10,061 bases of DNA from Alphaproteobacteria bacterium UBA7371 (GCA_002469865.1 DKOD01000126.1:1-10061); one strand, 5' to 3'. Positions 1-6,633 are shown, numbered from the stretch's first letter. The notes: generated from the sequence alone by a model not told the origin. Numbers and translations are program-made.

Positions 1-132
1 ATTGGCGTTCATGAGGAATATGAAGAAGCCGGTGGCACCCAATTCAACTTCCTTGAATGCCTGAATGATTCCCCAGAGGCCATGGATATGTACGAACATA
101 TCTGTCTGCGCGAGTTGTCCGGATGGGTGTAG
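1..132 (+). CDS. C-terminal fragment of an unrecognised protein
   Basis: The window opens inside a reading frame. Frame 1 is open from base 1 to a TAG at 130-132 and encodes the last 43 residues of a protein, ending in LRELSGWV. The peptide is acidic and rich in Glu, Asp, Met and Cys, and has no motif that I recognise. It is likely to be real coding sequence because its codon use resembles that of the next gene and because it overlaps the start of the SDR gene by 10 nt (ATGGGTGTAG), a typical translationally coupled operon junction. SDR and NTF2-like genes such as the next two occur near cyclopropane-fatty-acid-synthase-type lipid clusters in some proteobacteria, but this fragment does not look like that enzyme's C-terminus. 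I give no function. Confidence 0.6.
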   Translation: MGVHEEYEEAGGTQFNFLECLNDSPEAMDMYEHICLRELSGWV

Positions 133-896
133 ATGGACGTAAAGTCTGCTGGATTACCGGGGCCAGCCAAGGCTTGGGCCTTGCCCTAGCCCAAGAATTG
201 GCCAGTAGGGGATACAAATTAATCCTCACAGCCCGTCGCGCCAAGGAATTGGGCGAAGCAATTGCCACCCTTCCAGGCACCGGACATGAAGCTTTACCGG
301 CCGATATTACCGATCGTGTTGGAATGAAAAAATTGGTGGATGATATCGCCAAACGCCATGGCAGGTTGGATATGGCCGTGCTGAATGCGGGAACCCACCA
401 ACCCATGCTGCCAGGATCATATGATGATGAGGTTTTTGACAAACTCATCAACATCAACATCCATGGCACATTAAATAGCCTGCTGCCTGTCATCAATGTG
501 ATGAAAGTCCAAAAATCCGGCACCATTGCCGTGGTGTCCTCCGTTGCTGGCTATATCGGCCTTCCAACTGCCTCGGCCTATGGATTAACCAAGGCCGGCA
601 TCATCAATCTTTGCGAAACATTACATGTGGAGCTTGCACCGCTGGGCATAGACCTAAAAATGGTGAACCCAGGATTTGTTCGCACGCCCTTAACCGACAA
701 AAATGACTTCCCAATGCCCTTTTTGATGGAGGCCAAAGATGCCGCAAAGGCTATGGCCAAGGGCCTGGAGGGCAAACAATTTGAGGTTGCCTTCCCACGC
801 AAATTTGTTTGGATGCTCAAATTTTTGCGATTTTTGCCCTACCAACTTTCCCTGCCGATCACCAAAAAGTTCATGCCAAAAGGAACAAAGCCATGA
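123..896 (+). CDS. SDR-family NAD(P)-dependent oxidoreductase
   Basis: This is a classical short-chain dehydrogenase/reductase of 257 aa, the normal length. The Rossmann nucleotide-binding motif TGASQGLG is at residues 12-19. The NAG motif is at 88-90, the structural Asn of NxxG at N112, the catalytic Ser at S140, and the YxxxK pair at Y153 and K157. The PG that follows the active site is at 183-184. The basic residues R38/R39 after the second strand suggest NADPH preference (inference). The substrate cannot be read from the sequence. The C-terminal 30 residues are basic and hydrophobic, which may allow peripheral membrane contact. The ATG at 123 is the only good start and overlaps the upstream stop. 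The gene ends in an ATGA overlap with the NTF2-like gene, so the two are probably co-translated. The SDR fold and active site are near certain; the metabolic role is unknown. Confidence 0.93.
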   Translation: MGVDGRKVCWITGASQGLGLALAQELASRGYKLILTARRAKELGEAIATLPGTGHEALPADITDRVGMKKLVDDIAKRHGRLDMAVLNAGTHQPMLPGSYDDEVFDKLININIHGTLNSLLPVINVMKVQKSGTIAVVSSVAGYIGLPTASAYGLTKAGIINLCETLHVELAPLGIDLKMVNPGFVRTPLTDKNDFPMPFLMEAKDAAKAMAKGLEGKQFEVAFPRKFVWMLKFLRFLPYQLSLPITKKFMPKGTKP

Positions 897-1327
897 TCAC
901 TGCTAGTGAATTCGCCGACCGCATGGTGGAAGAATTGGACAAGGTCAATCGTGATTGGTTCATTGCCCATTGCCATGAAGAATTGGTGTTCAGCGACCCA
1001 TTCAGTAGGCTTCATGGCCCATCGGGTTATCGGGTGATGCTTGATGACGTGCATGAGCGTTGCCATGACCTGTCTTTTACCTGGCTTACGCGTTTGGATG
1101 AGCCTGAGATGATTATGGGCCGTTGGGCCATGGAATTTGCGGTGAGAACAGATGGCAAAAGATGGTCTATTGAAGGCATGAGCGAACTAACCTTCAAGGA
1201 TGGGAAATTATGGCGCCACCGAGATCATTGGGATCCCGGTCAGCAGATATTCATGAAGCTGCCGGTCGCAAAATTTATCTGGCAAAAGGCCTATGGCAGG
1301 TTGGCGCTTAGTGATGTGGCGCCATAG
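893..1327 (+). CDS. NTF2/SnoaL-like family protein
   Basis: This 144-aa protein belongs by pattern to the nuclear-transport-factor-2/SnoaL-like alpha+beta cone fold. An amphipathic N-terminal helix is followed by FSDPFSRLHG (residues 33-42), a middle region resembling the family's core, and the late signature SELTFKDGKLWRHRDHWDP (98-116), close to the HxDYWD motif common in this group. Such proteins include isomerases, dehydratases and proteins of unknown role; no function can be fixed here. I chose the ATG at 893, which forms an ATGA overlap with the SDR stop, over an in-frame ATG at 809 that would lie deep inside the SDR gene. SDR and NTF2-like pairs occur together in proteobacterial lipid or redox-stress clusters, so a joint pathway is likely (inference). 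The last 37 bases overlap the convergent S49 peptidase gene. Confidence 0.85.
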   Translation: MITASEFADRMVEELDKVNRDWFIAHCHEELVFSDPFSRLHGPSGYRVMLDDVHERCHDLSFTWLTRLDEPEMIMGRWAMEFAVRTDGKRWSIEGMSELTFKDGKLWRHRDHWDPGQQIFMKLPVAKFIWQKAYGRLALSDVAP

Positions 1328-2412
1328 CGGCAATCCCCCCAACCATTAACCATGCTCATCATGGCCAGCGGCATCTGAGCGACCTGCGCGCAGGCTAATG
1401 GCACCTCATTTTTGGTGTTCTGACCAAAAAATAGGCCTGTCAAAAAGGCAAATGGCGACAGGGAACCGCGGGCATACCCCTCGAGCCGGTAATTGATGAG
1501 ATCTGCTTCCCTGGCCAACATATCAATGGCCTCATCATGGCCCGCCGTGCCGTCAATAAGCCCGAATTTTTGCGCCCTTTTGTTTGAAAATATCTGCGCA
1601 CCCATGTCCTTGCGGATCACCGCTTCATCCATGGGGCGAAAACGCGCCATGTGGCGCACAAAATCATCATAATATTCATCGGCATTGGCTTGCAGGTTGC
1701 GGATCTCATCCAAGCTTGGGCGCCGAAACGGATTGCCCAGATCCTTGCCCTTACCAGAATGAATGACCATGCGCTCAATGCCCCCATCGGTGGACACACC
1801 ACCACCAAAAATACCGCCATCTGTGGCCACAGGATCGTCAAAGTAATCAAGTGATGGCCCCAACACCCCAATGGATCCGATTAATGCACCATCTGCAGCA
1901 AAAATCATGCGCGCCGGTGCCGTGGCATAAACAGCTGCACTCGCCGACAAACCTGAAACATGAACAAAAACCGGATGTCCTGTTGTGTCTTGGTAGGTTT
2001 GAATGGCTCGGGACATCTCTAGGGCTGGCTCGATCATCCCGCCAGGCGACGTTACCGAGACAAAGATGCCCTTTACTTCTGGGCGTTCTGCTGCCTCACG
2101 AAAAGCCCTGCTGACGGCCCGACCTGATGTGAAACCGGGGGGAAGTTGGGCCAAATCATCGCCACCAAAGGGGCTGCGCGTGATAATGGGCCCTTCAATA
2201 TTAATGGAGAGAAGCACGTCGGTTGCTTCTTCATCGCCATCCAAAAAAACCGTTCCTGATTGATCCTCGCTGGCCACAAACTGACCGCCGCCCCCATCAC
2301 TCAGCACGAAAACAACCCCAATGATGGCAGCAAAAGAAAGAGCAATTGCGATGGGCAGTCCAAACACAAGGGTGAAAAATTGTATCAAAATATTTTTGAC
2401 GAAACGTCCCAT
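1291..2412 (-). CDS. S49-family (SppA-like) membrane serine peptidase
   Basis: This 373-aa protein has an N-terminal signal anchor (hydrophobic residues about 8-37) and then a ClpP/crotonase-fold S49 peptidase domain. The landmarks are in order: SPGG at 122-125, the nucleophile region LSASAAVYA with candidate Ser S158, GSIGV at 179-183, and HSGKGKDLGNPFR at 218-230 with candidate general base K223 (the Ser-Lys dyad of this family). Members cleave signal-peptide remnants or other membrane peptides on the outer face of the inner membrane. The nucleophile box is unusual because the common form is ASGGYY. A good Shine-Dalgarno (AGGAG, 6 nt spacing) supports the start at 2412. The C-terminal 40 residues have no family features, and the final 37 nt overlap the NTF2-like gene on the other strand. 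The gene is divergent from the transglycosylase, with 52 bp between them. The family call is strong; the physiological substrate is unknown. Confidence 0.9.
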   Translation of the reverse strand: MGRFVKNILIQFFTLVFGLPIAIALSFAAIIGVVFVLSDGGGGQFVASEDQSGTVFLDGDEEATDVLLSINIEGPIITRSPFGGDDLAQLPPGFTSGRAVSRAFREAAERPEVKGIFVSVTSPGGMIEPALEMSRAIQTYQDTTGHPVFVHVSGLSASAAVYATAPARMIFAADGALIGSIGVLGPSLDYFDDPVATDGGIFGGGVSTDGGIERMVIHSGKGKDLGNPFRRPSLDEIRNLQANADEYYDDFVRHMARFRPMDEAVIRKDMGAQIFSNKRAQKFGLIDGTAGHDEAIDMLAREADLINYRLEGYARGSLSPFAFLTGLFFGQNTKNEVPLACAQVAQMPLAMMSMVNGWGDCRYGATSLSANLP

Positions 2413-2428
2413 ATGTTGCTCCTGCCTG

Positions 2429-2458
2429 TTGGCGCATCAGTTCTGGTTGGCATATAAG
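2429..2458 (+). promoter_or_regulatory. Predicted leaderless sigma70-type promoter of the transglycosylase gene
   Basis: TTGGCG (2429-2434) and TATAAG (2453-2458) are separated by 18 bp and match the -35 and -10 consensus at 4/6 and 5/6. The expected start of transcription, about 7 nt after the -10, is base 2465, the A of the ATG. No Shine-Dalgarno precedes that ATG. This is prediction from sequence only. Confidence 0.4.
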
Positions 2459-2464
2459 CTCAAC

Positions 2465-3061
2465 ATGATCCTGTCACGCTCCAAAAATTTCCTTTTGATC
2501 CTGATGGCCGTTGTTTTCGTGGCTTCTTGCGCATCAAAATCACCACCGCGCAACCCACGCGATGCTTGCCAAATCATGCGCGAAAAAGATGGCTGGTACG
2601 AAGCCATGGCTGCCACCCGCGCCAAATATGGCATCCCAATCTCCTCACAACTTGCCATCATGCGCCAAGAAAGCGCCTTCGTGCATGATGCGCGCCCACC
2701 CAGAACATATTTTTTGTTCATCCCCACGGGCCGAATTTCTACGGCCTATGGCTATTCCCAGGCCTTAGATGGGACCTGGGACCATTACCAGAAAAGCACC
2801 GGCAATCGCTGGGCCGATCGGGATGACTTTGATGATGCTTCTGATTTTATTGGTTGGTACACATCCATCACCCACCGTCGTTATGGGGTGCCATTTCGCA
2901 ATGTCCGGGATCATTATATCGCCTATTATGTTGGCCATGGTGGCTATGGCCGTGGCAAATGGAAATCCAATGATTGGTTGTTAAAAATTGCCGCCAAAGT
3001 TCAGCGTTATGCCGACAATTATTACGACCAACTTAGCGCCTGTGAGGATGAGTTTCGTTAG
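2465..3061 (+). CDS. Lipoprotein lytic transglycosylase (SLT-like)
   Basis: This 198-aa envelope protein begins with a lipoprotein signal: the basic residues R5 and K7, a hydrophobic core, and the lipobox VASC with Cys at position 22. A transglycosylase SLT-like (lysozyme-fold) domain follows. The catalytic Glu is E69 in QESAF, and the typical substrate-groove segments come after it: STAYGYSQAL (92-101), TGNRWADRDDFDDASDFIGWY (112-132) and a C-terminal YYVGHGGYGRGKW (154-166). Such enzymes cleave peptidoglycan to leave 1,6-anhydromuropeptides and act from the outer membrane's inner leaflet. Upstream in-frame ATGs (from 2321) would place the start inside the divergent peptidase gene and bury the signal peptide, so ATG 2465 is preferred. 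It has no Shine-Dalgarno but sits exactly at a predicted transcription start. The family call is confident; the exact subfamily (EmtA-like or other) is uncertain. Confidence 0.9.
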   Translation: MILSRSKNFLLILMAVVFVASCASKSPPRNPRDACQIMREKDGWYEAMAATRAKYGIPISSQLAIMRQESAFVHDARPPRTYFLFIPTGRISTAYGYSQALDGTWDHYQKSTGNRWADRDDFDDASDFIGWYTSITHRRYGVPFRNVRDHYIAYYVGHGGYGRGKWKSNDWLLKIAAKVQRYADNYYDQLSACEDEFR

Positions 3062-3090
3062 GTTTTAACAACCACCCCAATTACATCTTC

Positions 3091-3651
3091 ATGCCCAAAC
3101 AAAAAGCCACATGGCCAACAGCATTATTTGTTGCTTTTGCCACTGGCCTCAGGCCGATTGAGCTGCAATGGGGCGTTCAAATTCGTTCCATGGCGGATTT
3201 GGGCCTCATGTGCATCCACATACCCACGGCAAAACATAATGCGTTTCAAGGCCAGCCATGGCGAAGTCTTTGGTTTGATAAAAAGGATATGGACCTCTCT
3301 CCAGGACATGCATGCTGGCCAAAACCATTATTCCGGCAATATGTTGCGTTGCATTTTGGCAAGCAAACATGCCCCTATGACTTGCGTCGGAACTTTGCCT
3401 CACAGCTTCACAAAAATGGCTATTGCCACCAAACCATTGCCCTGGCCCTTGGTCATGATGGCCTTGGTAGCTTGAAGCATTACCTGCAAGACCCACAATG
3501 GCTGCTGAATTGCCTGCCTATTCATATCGAAGCCGGCCTTGCACCCGTCATTCAACCTTCAGCTTTCAGGCGCAGAAGTTCATCTTTTAGGCCAGCACTG
3601 ACATCAATGGGGGTCAGGTCACGACCCATGGCTAATTGCTCAAAAATATGA
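3091..3651 (+). CDS. Tyrosine recombinase, catalytic domain only (truncated or domesticated)
   Basis: This 186-aa frame matches the C-terminal catalytic domain of phage-integrase/Xer-type tyrosine recombinases. ATGLRPIEL (residues 17-25) carries Arg I (R21), TAKHN carries the beta-hairpin Lys (K48), YDLRRNFAS (96-104) carries Arg II (R99), ALGHDG holds H122, and Y131 lies nine residues after it, the family's spacing for the nucleophile. The usual His of box II (HxLR) is Tyr (Y96). The N-terminal core-binding and arm-binding domains are missing: a stop (TGA 3049-3051) lies shortly upstream and ATG 3091 is the first start. No Shine-Dalgarno is visible. The last 33 or so residues run antisense to ppk2 and are Arg/Ser-rich, as if an original stop had been lost. 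No tRNA, att-like repeat or other phage gene is nearby. It may be a remnant or a small domesticated protein. Homology is likely; activity is doubtful. Confidence 0.7.
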   Translation: MPKQKATWPTALFVAFATGLRPIELQWGVQIRSMADLGLMCIHIPTAKHNAFQGQPWRSLWFDKKDMDLSPGHACWPKPLFRQYVALHFGKQTCPYDLRRNFASQLHKNGYCHQTIALALGHDGLGSLKHYLQDPQWLLNCLPIHIEAGLAPVIQPSAFRRRSSSFRPALTSMGVRSRPMANCSKI

Positions 3652-4295
3652 CCAAGCCCTTCAATACGGGCCATTCTTTTGTCATTGCCATCGAGCACAA
3701 ACCAAGGGGCTTCCGGGGTGGATGTTTCTTGAAGCATGTCATTATAGGCAATGGCATAAGCATCCCATTTGCCCCGGTTGCGGAGATCCTCATGGGTGAT
3801 CTTCCAGCGCTTATGGGGTTCATCGAGACGCGCCAAAAATCTCTGGAGCTGGGTCTCAGGGGTGATATCGATGAATATTTTTACCAGCTGAATATTCTCA
3901 TCAATCAGCATTTGCTCAAAGGCCCGGATTTCGCCATAAGCCCGCTTCCAGTCATCTTCATCAGCAAAGCCTTCCACCCGCTCCACCAACACCCGTCCAT
4001 ACCAAGAACGGTCAAAGACAGCGATATTGCCATGGGCAGGAAGACGTTCCCAAAAACGCTGCAACCAATGACGTCTTTCATCACCGTCATTGGGTTTGCC
4101 AATGGGCCAGACATGGCAAAAACGAGGGTCAAGTGACCAAGCCAGACGCCTGATCAGCCCACCCTTACCTGCGCCATCCCAGCCTTCCAACAAAACAACC
4201 GAGGTTGCTTGATCACGCACCAAAATGGGCTGAAGAGCTTTGATATTCTCTTGGATCTGTTCAAGCTGTTTCAGCAGTTTCTTTTTGTTGCTCAT
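3552..4295 (-). CDS. ppk2: PPK2-family polyphosphate kinase
   Basis: This 247-aa single-domain protein is a polyphosphate kinase 2. PPK2 enzymes transfer phosphate between inorganic polyphosphate and nucleotides (NDP to NTP, or NMP to NDP, depending on class) in the cytoplasm. The Walker A loop EGWDGAGKGG is at 37-46 and the Walker B segment FDRSWYGRVLVERV at 94-107. The lid region with basic and aromatic residues (DEPHKRWKIT, 158-167) and the WDAYAIAYNDML segment (177-188) are also present. Its length fits single-domain PPK2s; the nucleotide class cannot be told by eye. The start at 4295 is fixed by a TAA codon two codons upstream. An AAGGAG lies 13 nt from the ATG, unusually far. The gene is divergent from the 486-aa membrane protein gene and overlaps the recombinase frame by 100 bp at its 3' end. 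Confidence 0.94.
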   Translation of the reverse strand: MSNKKKLLKQLEQIQENIKALQPILVRDQATSVVLLEGWDGAGKGGLIRRLAWSLDPRFCHVWPIGKPNDGDERRHWLQRFWERLPAHGNIAVFDRSWYGRVLVERVEGFADEDDWKRAYGEIRAFEQMLIDENIQLVKIFIDITPETQLQRFLARLDEPHKRWKITHEDLRNRGKWDAYAIAYNDMLQETSTPEAPWFVLDGNDKRMARIEGLGHIFEQLAMGRDLTPIDVSAGLKDELLRLKAEG

Positions 4296-4362
4296 GTATT
4301 ATCAGTTGCTCCTTGGGCCTGCGGATGCCAAAGCTGTGTCAGAATTTCATTGGGTTGAGAAC

Positions 4363-5823
4363 ATGTCCACACGATTTTTAACAACCATGATTGTGATGCT
4401 CCTCATCTTTGGCGGGGGCATTTTGGGCATTGGCGCATTGGTTGTTGCGGCAACGGAAAACACCATTGCCCAATTTAACAAACAGCATGAAGGACAATAT
4501 CAAGCAACCTACCGTGCGGTGGTGCGTAACGGCATCAGCCAGGCACAGATCGAGGGATTTGAAGTTCAGGCAATCAATGGCCTTAGGCTGTCTGCAGAAA
4601 CAATCGGTGTCCAACCCAATTTTTTTGATGCATCCGTGGTCATGAACGTACAAACCTCCGTGGTGAAAACACCCGATGGTGGTGATTTTACCATTTCATC
4701 TGGTGATGGGCTGCTTGGCTATGATCATGTTGACCTTTTCATGCTTATTTTTGGCCAGGAAGCTAAACCACGTTCGGCAACGATAAATATTGGCAAAACA
4801 ACCGGTGACCTCCAATTGGAAAATGGGGCCATGGAATTTGTGGGGCAAGACCGCATTAATGGTCGCTTTACCAATATCGATGGGGTTAATTTTAAGGCAT
4901 CAACATTGGAATTTTCTGGCATCAAATTTGAAGATGCGCAACGTGGTTTTTCTCAAGACCCCATGGCCAAGATCGCGGCCATGAACAGCGATGCGGTGAT
5001 CGCCATTAATGACCTTTACGTTGGGCTGGCAGGCATTGGTGTGAGTGCGCGTCATTTTGATATGGACAGCAGCATGGGTCAGGAGCTTTCCCAAATCATT
5101 TTGTCTGGCCTGGAAATCGTAAAAGAACAACCCGCGCCACCAAGCTTGCTGGCTGCAAGAGAGGCCAAGATCAACATCGACCTTACCGACATGGAACAGG
5201 GCAAATTAGGCTTTAAAAGCCTCATCATGAAAGCTCCTGAATTTTTCCAGGGCTTGTCCAACCCGCTGGTGATCAAGGGTAATATTATTTCTCTGGAAGC
5301 AGGCCAAGCCAATGCCATGTCATTGCGCTTCGACAGCCCAGAAATTCGAGGCGGCAATGCAGGCATGGCGCTGGCAACAGCCATGCTTGGGCTTGGGGCG
5401 CCCAATGGTCGGGTTACCCTTGATGTGGACAATTTTTTGACGCCCTCCAAGTTCTCCCTGGGCATTGTGAGTCCCACGGCCAATGCCAATTTTGTCGGCA
5501 GGCTTAGCGTTGGCTTGGTGGAATCTATCCATGTGCGTATTGATAAGGGGGCAGAAGAAAATGCCCTGCAAAGTCTATTGAAAGCGGCCATTGCGGGTAT
5601 TGGCCTTACCAAGCAAGCCTATGACTATCTTCAGCCCAGGCTGAAAGCACCACCGGAAATGGGGTTGGAAAATATCTTACAATCCTATTTTGGGACAGGA
5701 ACGGCCATTGACCTTAATTTTGCCTTAAAGACGCCATTATCATTTGCTGAACTACAGCAACGTTGGGAAAATGGTGAGGCTTTGGGTATAGATTGGGAAG
5801 CGTCAACCAAACCGACCTCCTGA
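4363..5823 (+). CDS. Uncharacterised single-pass membrane protein with a large extracytoplasmic domain
   Basis: I do not recognise this family. From ATG 4363 the product has 486 aa. A hydrophobic segment at about residues 8-31 would act as a signal anchor or uncleaved signal, leaving some 450 residues in the periplasm. The body alternates short polar and hydrophobic stretches typical of long beta-strand-rich proteins (for example INIDLTDMEQGKLGFKSLIM and VTLDVDNFLTPSKFSLGIV), with a Gly/Ala-rich helix-like stretch between them (GGNAGMALATAMLGLGAPNG). This recalls periplasmic lipid-contacting families such as AsmA-like or DUF945-like proteins, but only in general texture. In-frame ATGs at 4240 and 4294 exist; they lie over the ppk2 start region and would put a polar stretch before the membrane segment, so 4363 fits better. 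The gap to the lipoprotein gene is 37 bp in the same direction, so co-transcription is possible. Coding status is strong; function is unknown. Confidence 0.85.
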   Translation: MSTRFLTTMIVMLLIFGGGILGIGALVVAATENTIAQFNKQHEGQYQATYRAVVRNGISQAQIEGFEVQAINGLRLSAETIGVQPNFFDASVVMNVQTSVVKTPDGGDFTISSGDGLLGYDHVDLFMLIFGQEAKPRSATINIGKTTGDLQLENGAMEFVGQDRINGRFTNIDGVNFKASTLEFSGIKFEDAQRGFSQDPMAKIAAMNSDAVIAINDLYVGLAGIGVSARHFDMDSSMGQELSQIILSGLEIVKEQPAPPSLLAAREAKINIDLTDMEQGKLGFKSLIMKAPEFFQGLSNPLVIKGNIISLEAGQANAMSLRFDSPEIRGGNAGMALATAMLGLGAPNGRVTLDVDNFLTPSKFSLGIVSPTANANFVGRLSVGLVESIHVRIDKGAEENALQSLLKAAIAGIGLTKQAYDYLQPRLKAPPEMGLENILQSYFGTGTAIDLNFALKTPLSFAELQQRWENGEALGIDWEASTKPTS

Positions 5824-5860
5824 CCTTGTTGGTCAACCAATCGAGAAAGGATGTGATCTG

Positions 5861-6349
5861 ATGAACAACATCAAAAAAATGGCCGTTATACTGGCCCTTA
5901 CAACGGGTCTTGCAGCCTGCCAAACCACCGGGACCGCAGGCAACAGCCAAACCACAGGCGCCGTGGTTGGCGGACTTGCCGGCGGACTTCTTGGCGCACA
6001 GGTTGGCCAAGGCAGCGGTCGTGTTGCTGCCGCAGCGGTTGGTGCGGCACTTGGTGCCCTGGCCGGCAGCGCCATCGGCAAAAGCCTTGATGATCGTTCC
6101 CAGCAGCTCGCTGGAAATGCCGTTAAAACCTCCCACACTGCGCCCATCGGCCAACAGATTTCTTGGTCCAACCCACAAAATGCAAACGGCGCCGCCCAAG
6201 GTTATGTCGTCCCAATTCGGGATGGCCGCGATTCGGCTGGCAATTATTGCCGTGAATATCAAAACACCATCATTGTTGGTGGCAAAAAGCAGTCCGCCTA
6301 TGGAACAGCTTGCCGTCAACCTGATGGCAGTTGGAAAATCGTAAGCTAA
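5861..6349 (+). CDS. Glycine-zipper outer-membrane lipoprotein (17 kDa surface antigen family)
   Basis: This 162-aa lipoprotein resembles the Rickettsia 17 kDa antigen/glycine-zipper 2TM family. The signal peptide ends in the lipobox LAAC with Cys at position 20. A glycine zipper follows (about residues 33-74: GAVVGGLAGGLLGAQVG, then a GAALGALAGSAIG run), which in this family forms two close-packed membrane-associated helices. The C-terminal domain has the conserved CREYQNTIIVGGKKQSAYGTACRQPDGSW-type pattern (130 onward), with C130 and C151 placed to form a disulfide. The product is predicted to sit in the outer membrane or its periplasmic face and to have a structural or envelope-stress role; no enzymatic activity is expected. 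A Shine-Dalgarno (GAAAGGA, 9 nt before ATG) supports the start. A strong intrinsic terminator follows 13 nt after the stop. Confidence 0.93.
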   Translation: MNNIKKMAVILALTTGLAACQTTGTAGNSQTTGAVVGGLAGGLLGAQVGQGSGRVAAAAVGAALGALAGSAIGKSLDDRSQQLAGNAVKTSHTAPIGQQISWSNPQNANGAAQGYVVPIRDGRDSAGNYCREYQNTIIVGGKKQSAYGTACRQPDGSWKIVS

Positions 6350-6356
6350 CCCAACA

Positions 6357-6596
6357 TCAATGGGACCGGTCTGCGGGTCGGTCCTTTTCGATCAAGGACA
6401 CAAGATTTTGTGGCCTAAGATGATCCCAGTCTTGTTTGCTGATACAAACCGGGGTCATGCCGCGCTCCTGGGCAGCGGGTCTTTCTAGCTCCGCCTTCAA
6501 CAAGCATGAAAAGACATGGTCATGGCTCGGATAACTCGCCATGCTGTCAATCATTCCACCACTGGTCATCATGAAGACCAGGATAAAGGTTTCCAT
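6357..6596 (-). CDS. Small hypothetical protein (79 aa) with hydrophobic N-terminus
   Basis: This short gene is supported by an excellent Shine-Dalgarno, AGGAGGGG (6608-6601), ideally spaced from ATG 6596. The protein starts METFILVFMMTSGGM, a short hydrophobic stretch that may be a secretion signal or membrane contact. A polar part follows with two cysteines (C31 and C51) about 20 residues apart. It resembles a loosely defined group of 60-80-aa alphaproteobacterial proteins with an N-terminal FILV...TSGGM-like segment, then a Cys, an Ala/Glu-rich helix and a second Cys; this is recall, not a search. The last eight codons lie in the terminator hairpin of the convergent lipoprotein gene. It is third in line after the ParB-like and Sel1 genes on the same strand, 81 bp from the latter. 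No function can be given. Confidence 0.65.
   Translation of the reverse strand: METFILVFMMTSGGMIDSMASYPSHDHVFSCLLKAELERPAAQERGMTPVCISKQDWDHLRPQNLVSLIEKDRPADRSH
6363..6388 (+). terminator. Rho-independent terminator after the glycine-zipper lipoprotein gene
   Basis: GGACCGGTC (6363-6371) and GGTCGGTCC (6376-6384) form a 9-bp stem with two G-U wobbles and a TGCG tetraloop, followed directly by TTTT (6385-6388). It lies 13 nt after the lipoprotein stop. On the other strand the same bases encode the last residues of the 79-aa protein and lack a U-run, so it should act only rightward. Confidence 0.75.
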
Positions 6597-6600
6597 TACA

Positions 6601-6608
6601 CCCCTCCT
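6601..6608 (-). promoter_or_regulatory. Strong ribosome binding site of the 79-aa gene
   Basis: AGGAGGGG reads toward ATG 6596 on the minus strand; the AGGAGG core is separated from it by 6 nt. It is the best Shine-Dalgarno in the window and is the main evidence that this small frame is translated. Confidence 0.75.
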
Positions 6609-6633
6609 ATGGTCCTCGCCCCAAATAAGTTAA

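Noticed and set aside
44..526. 160-aa minus-strand frame opposite the SDR gene
   Set aside because: It lies wholly antisense to a textbook SDR with intact motifs; its sequence has no family features and is explained by codon bias on the other strand.
3061..3560. Attachment sites or a tRNA flanking the recombinase, as expected for an integrated element
   Set aside because: I found no tRNA-like sequence and no direct repeats flanking the gene by eye, so I do not call a mobile element.
3636..4136. 166-aa plus-strand frame opposite ppk2
   Set aside because: It is antisense to an intact PPK2 with Walker A and B motifs and shows no domain of its own.
5079..5612. 177-aa minus-strand frame inside the 486-aa membrane protein gene
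   Set aside because: It is a shadow of the longer plus-strand gene, with no ribosome binding site or recognisable domain.
5821..5835. TGACC-TTGTT-GGTCA inverted repeat after the 486-aa protein gene
   Set aside because: The stem is only 5 bp and no T-run follows; it is too weak to call a terminator.
5714..6319. 201-aa minus-strand frame opposite the glycine-zipper lipoprotein
   Set aside because: The plus strand encodes a clear lipoprotein with lipobox, glycine zipper, ribosome binding site and terminator; the antisense frame arises from its GGC/GCC-rich codons.
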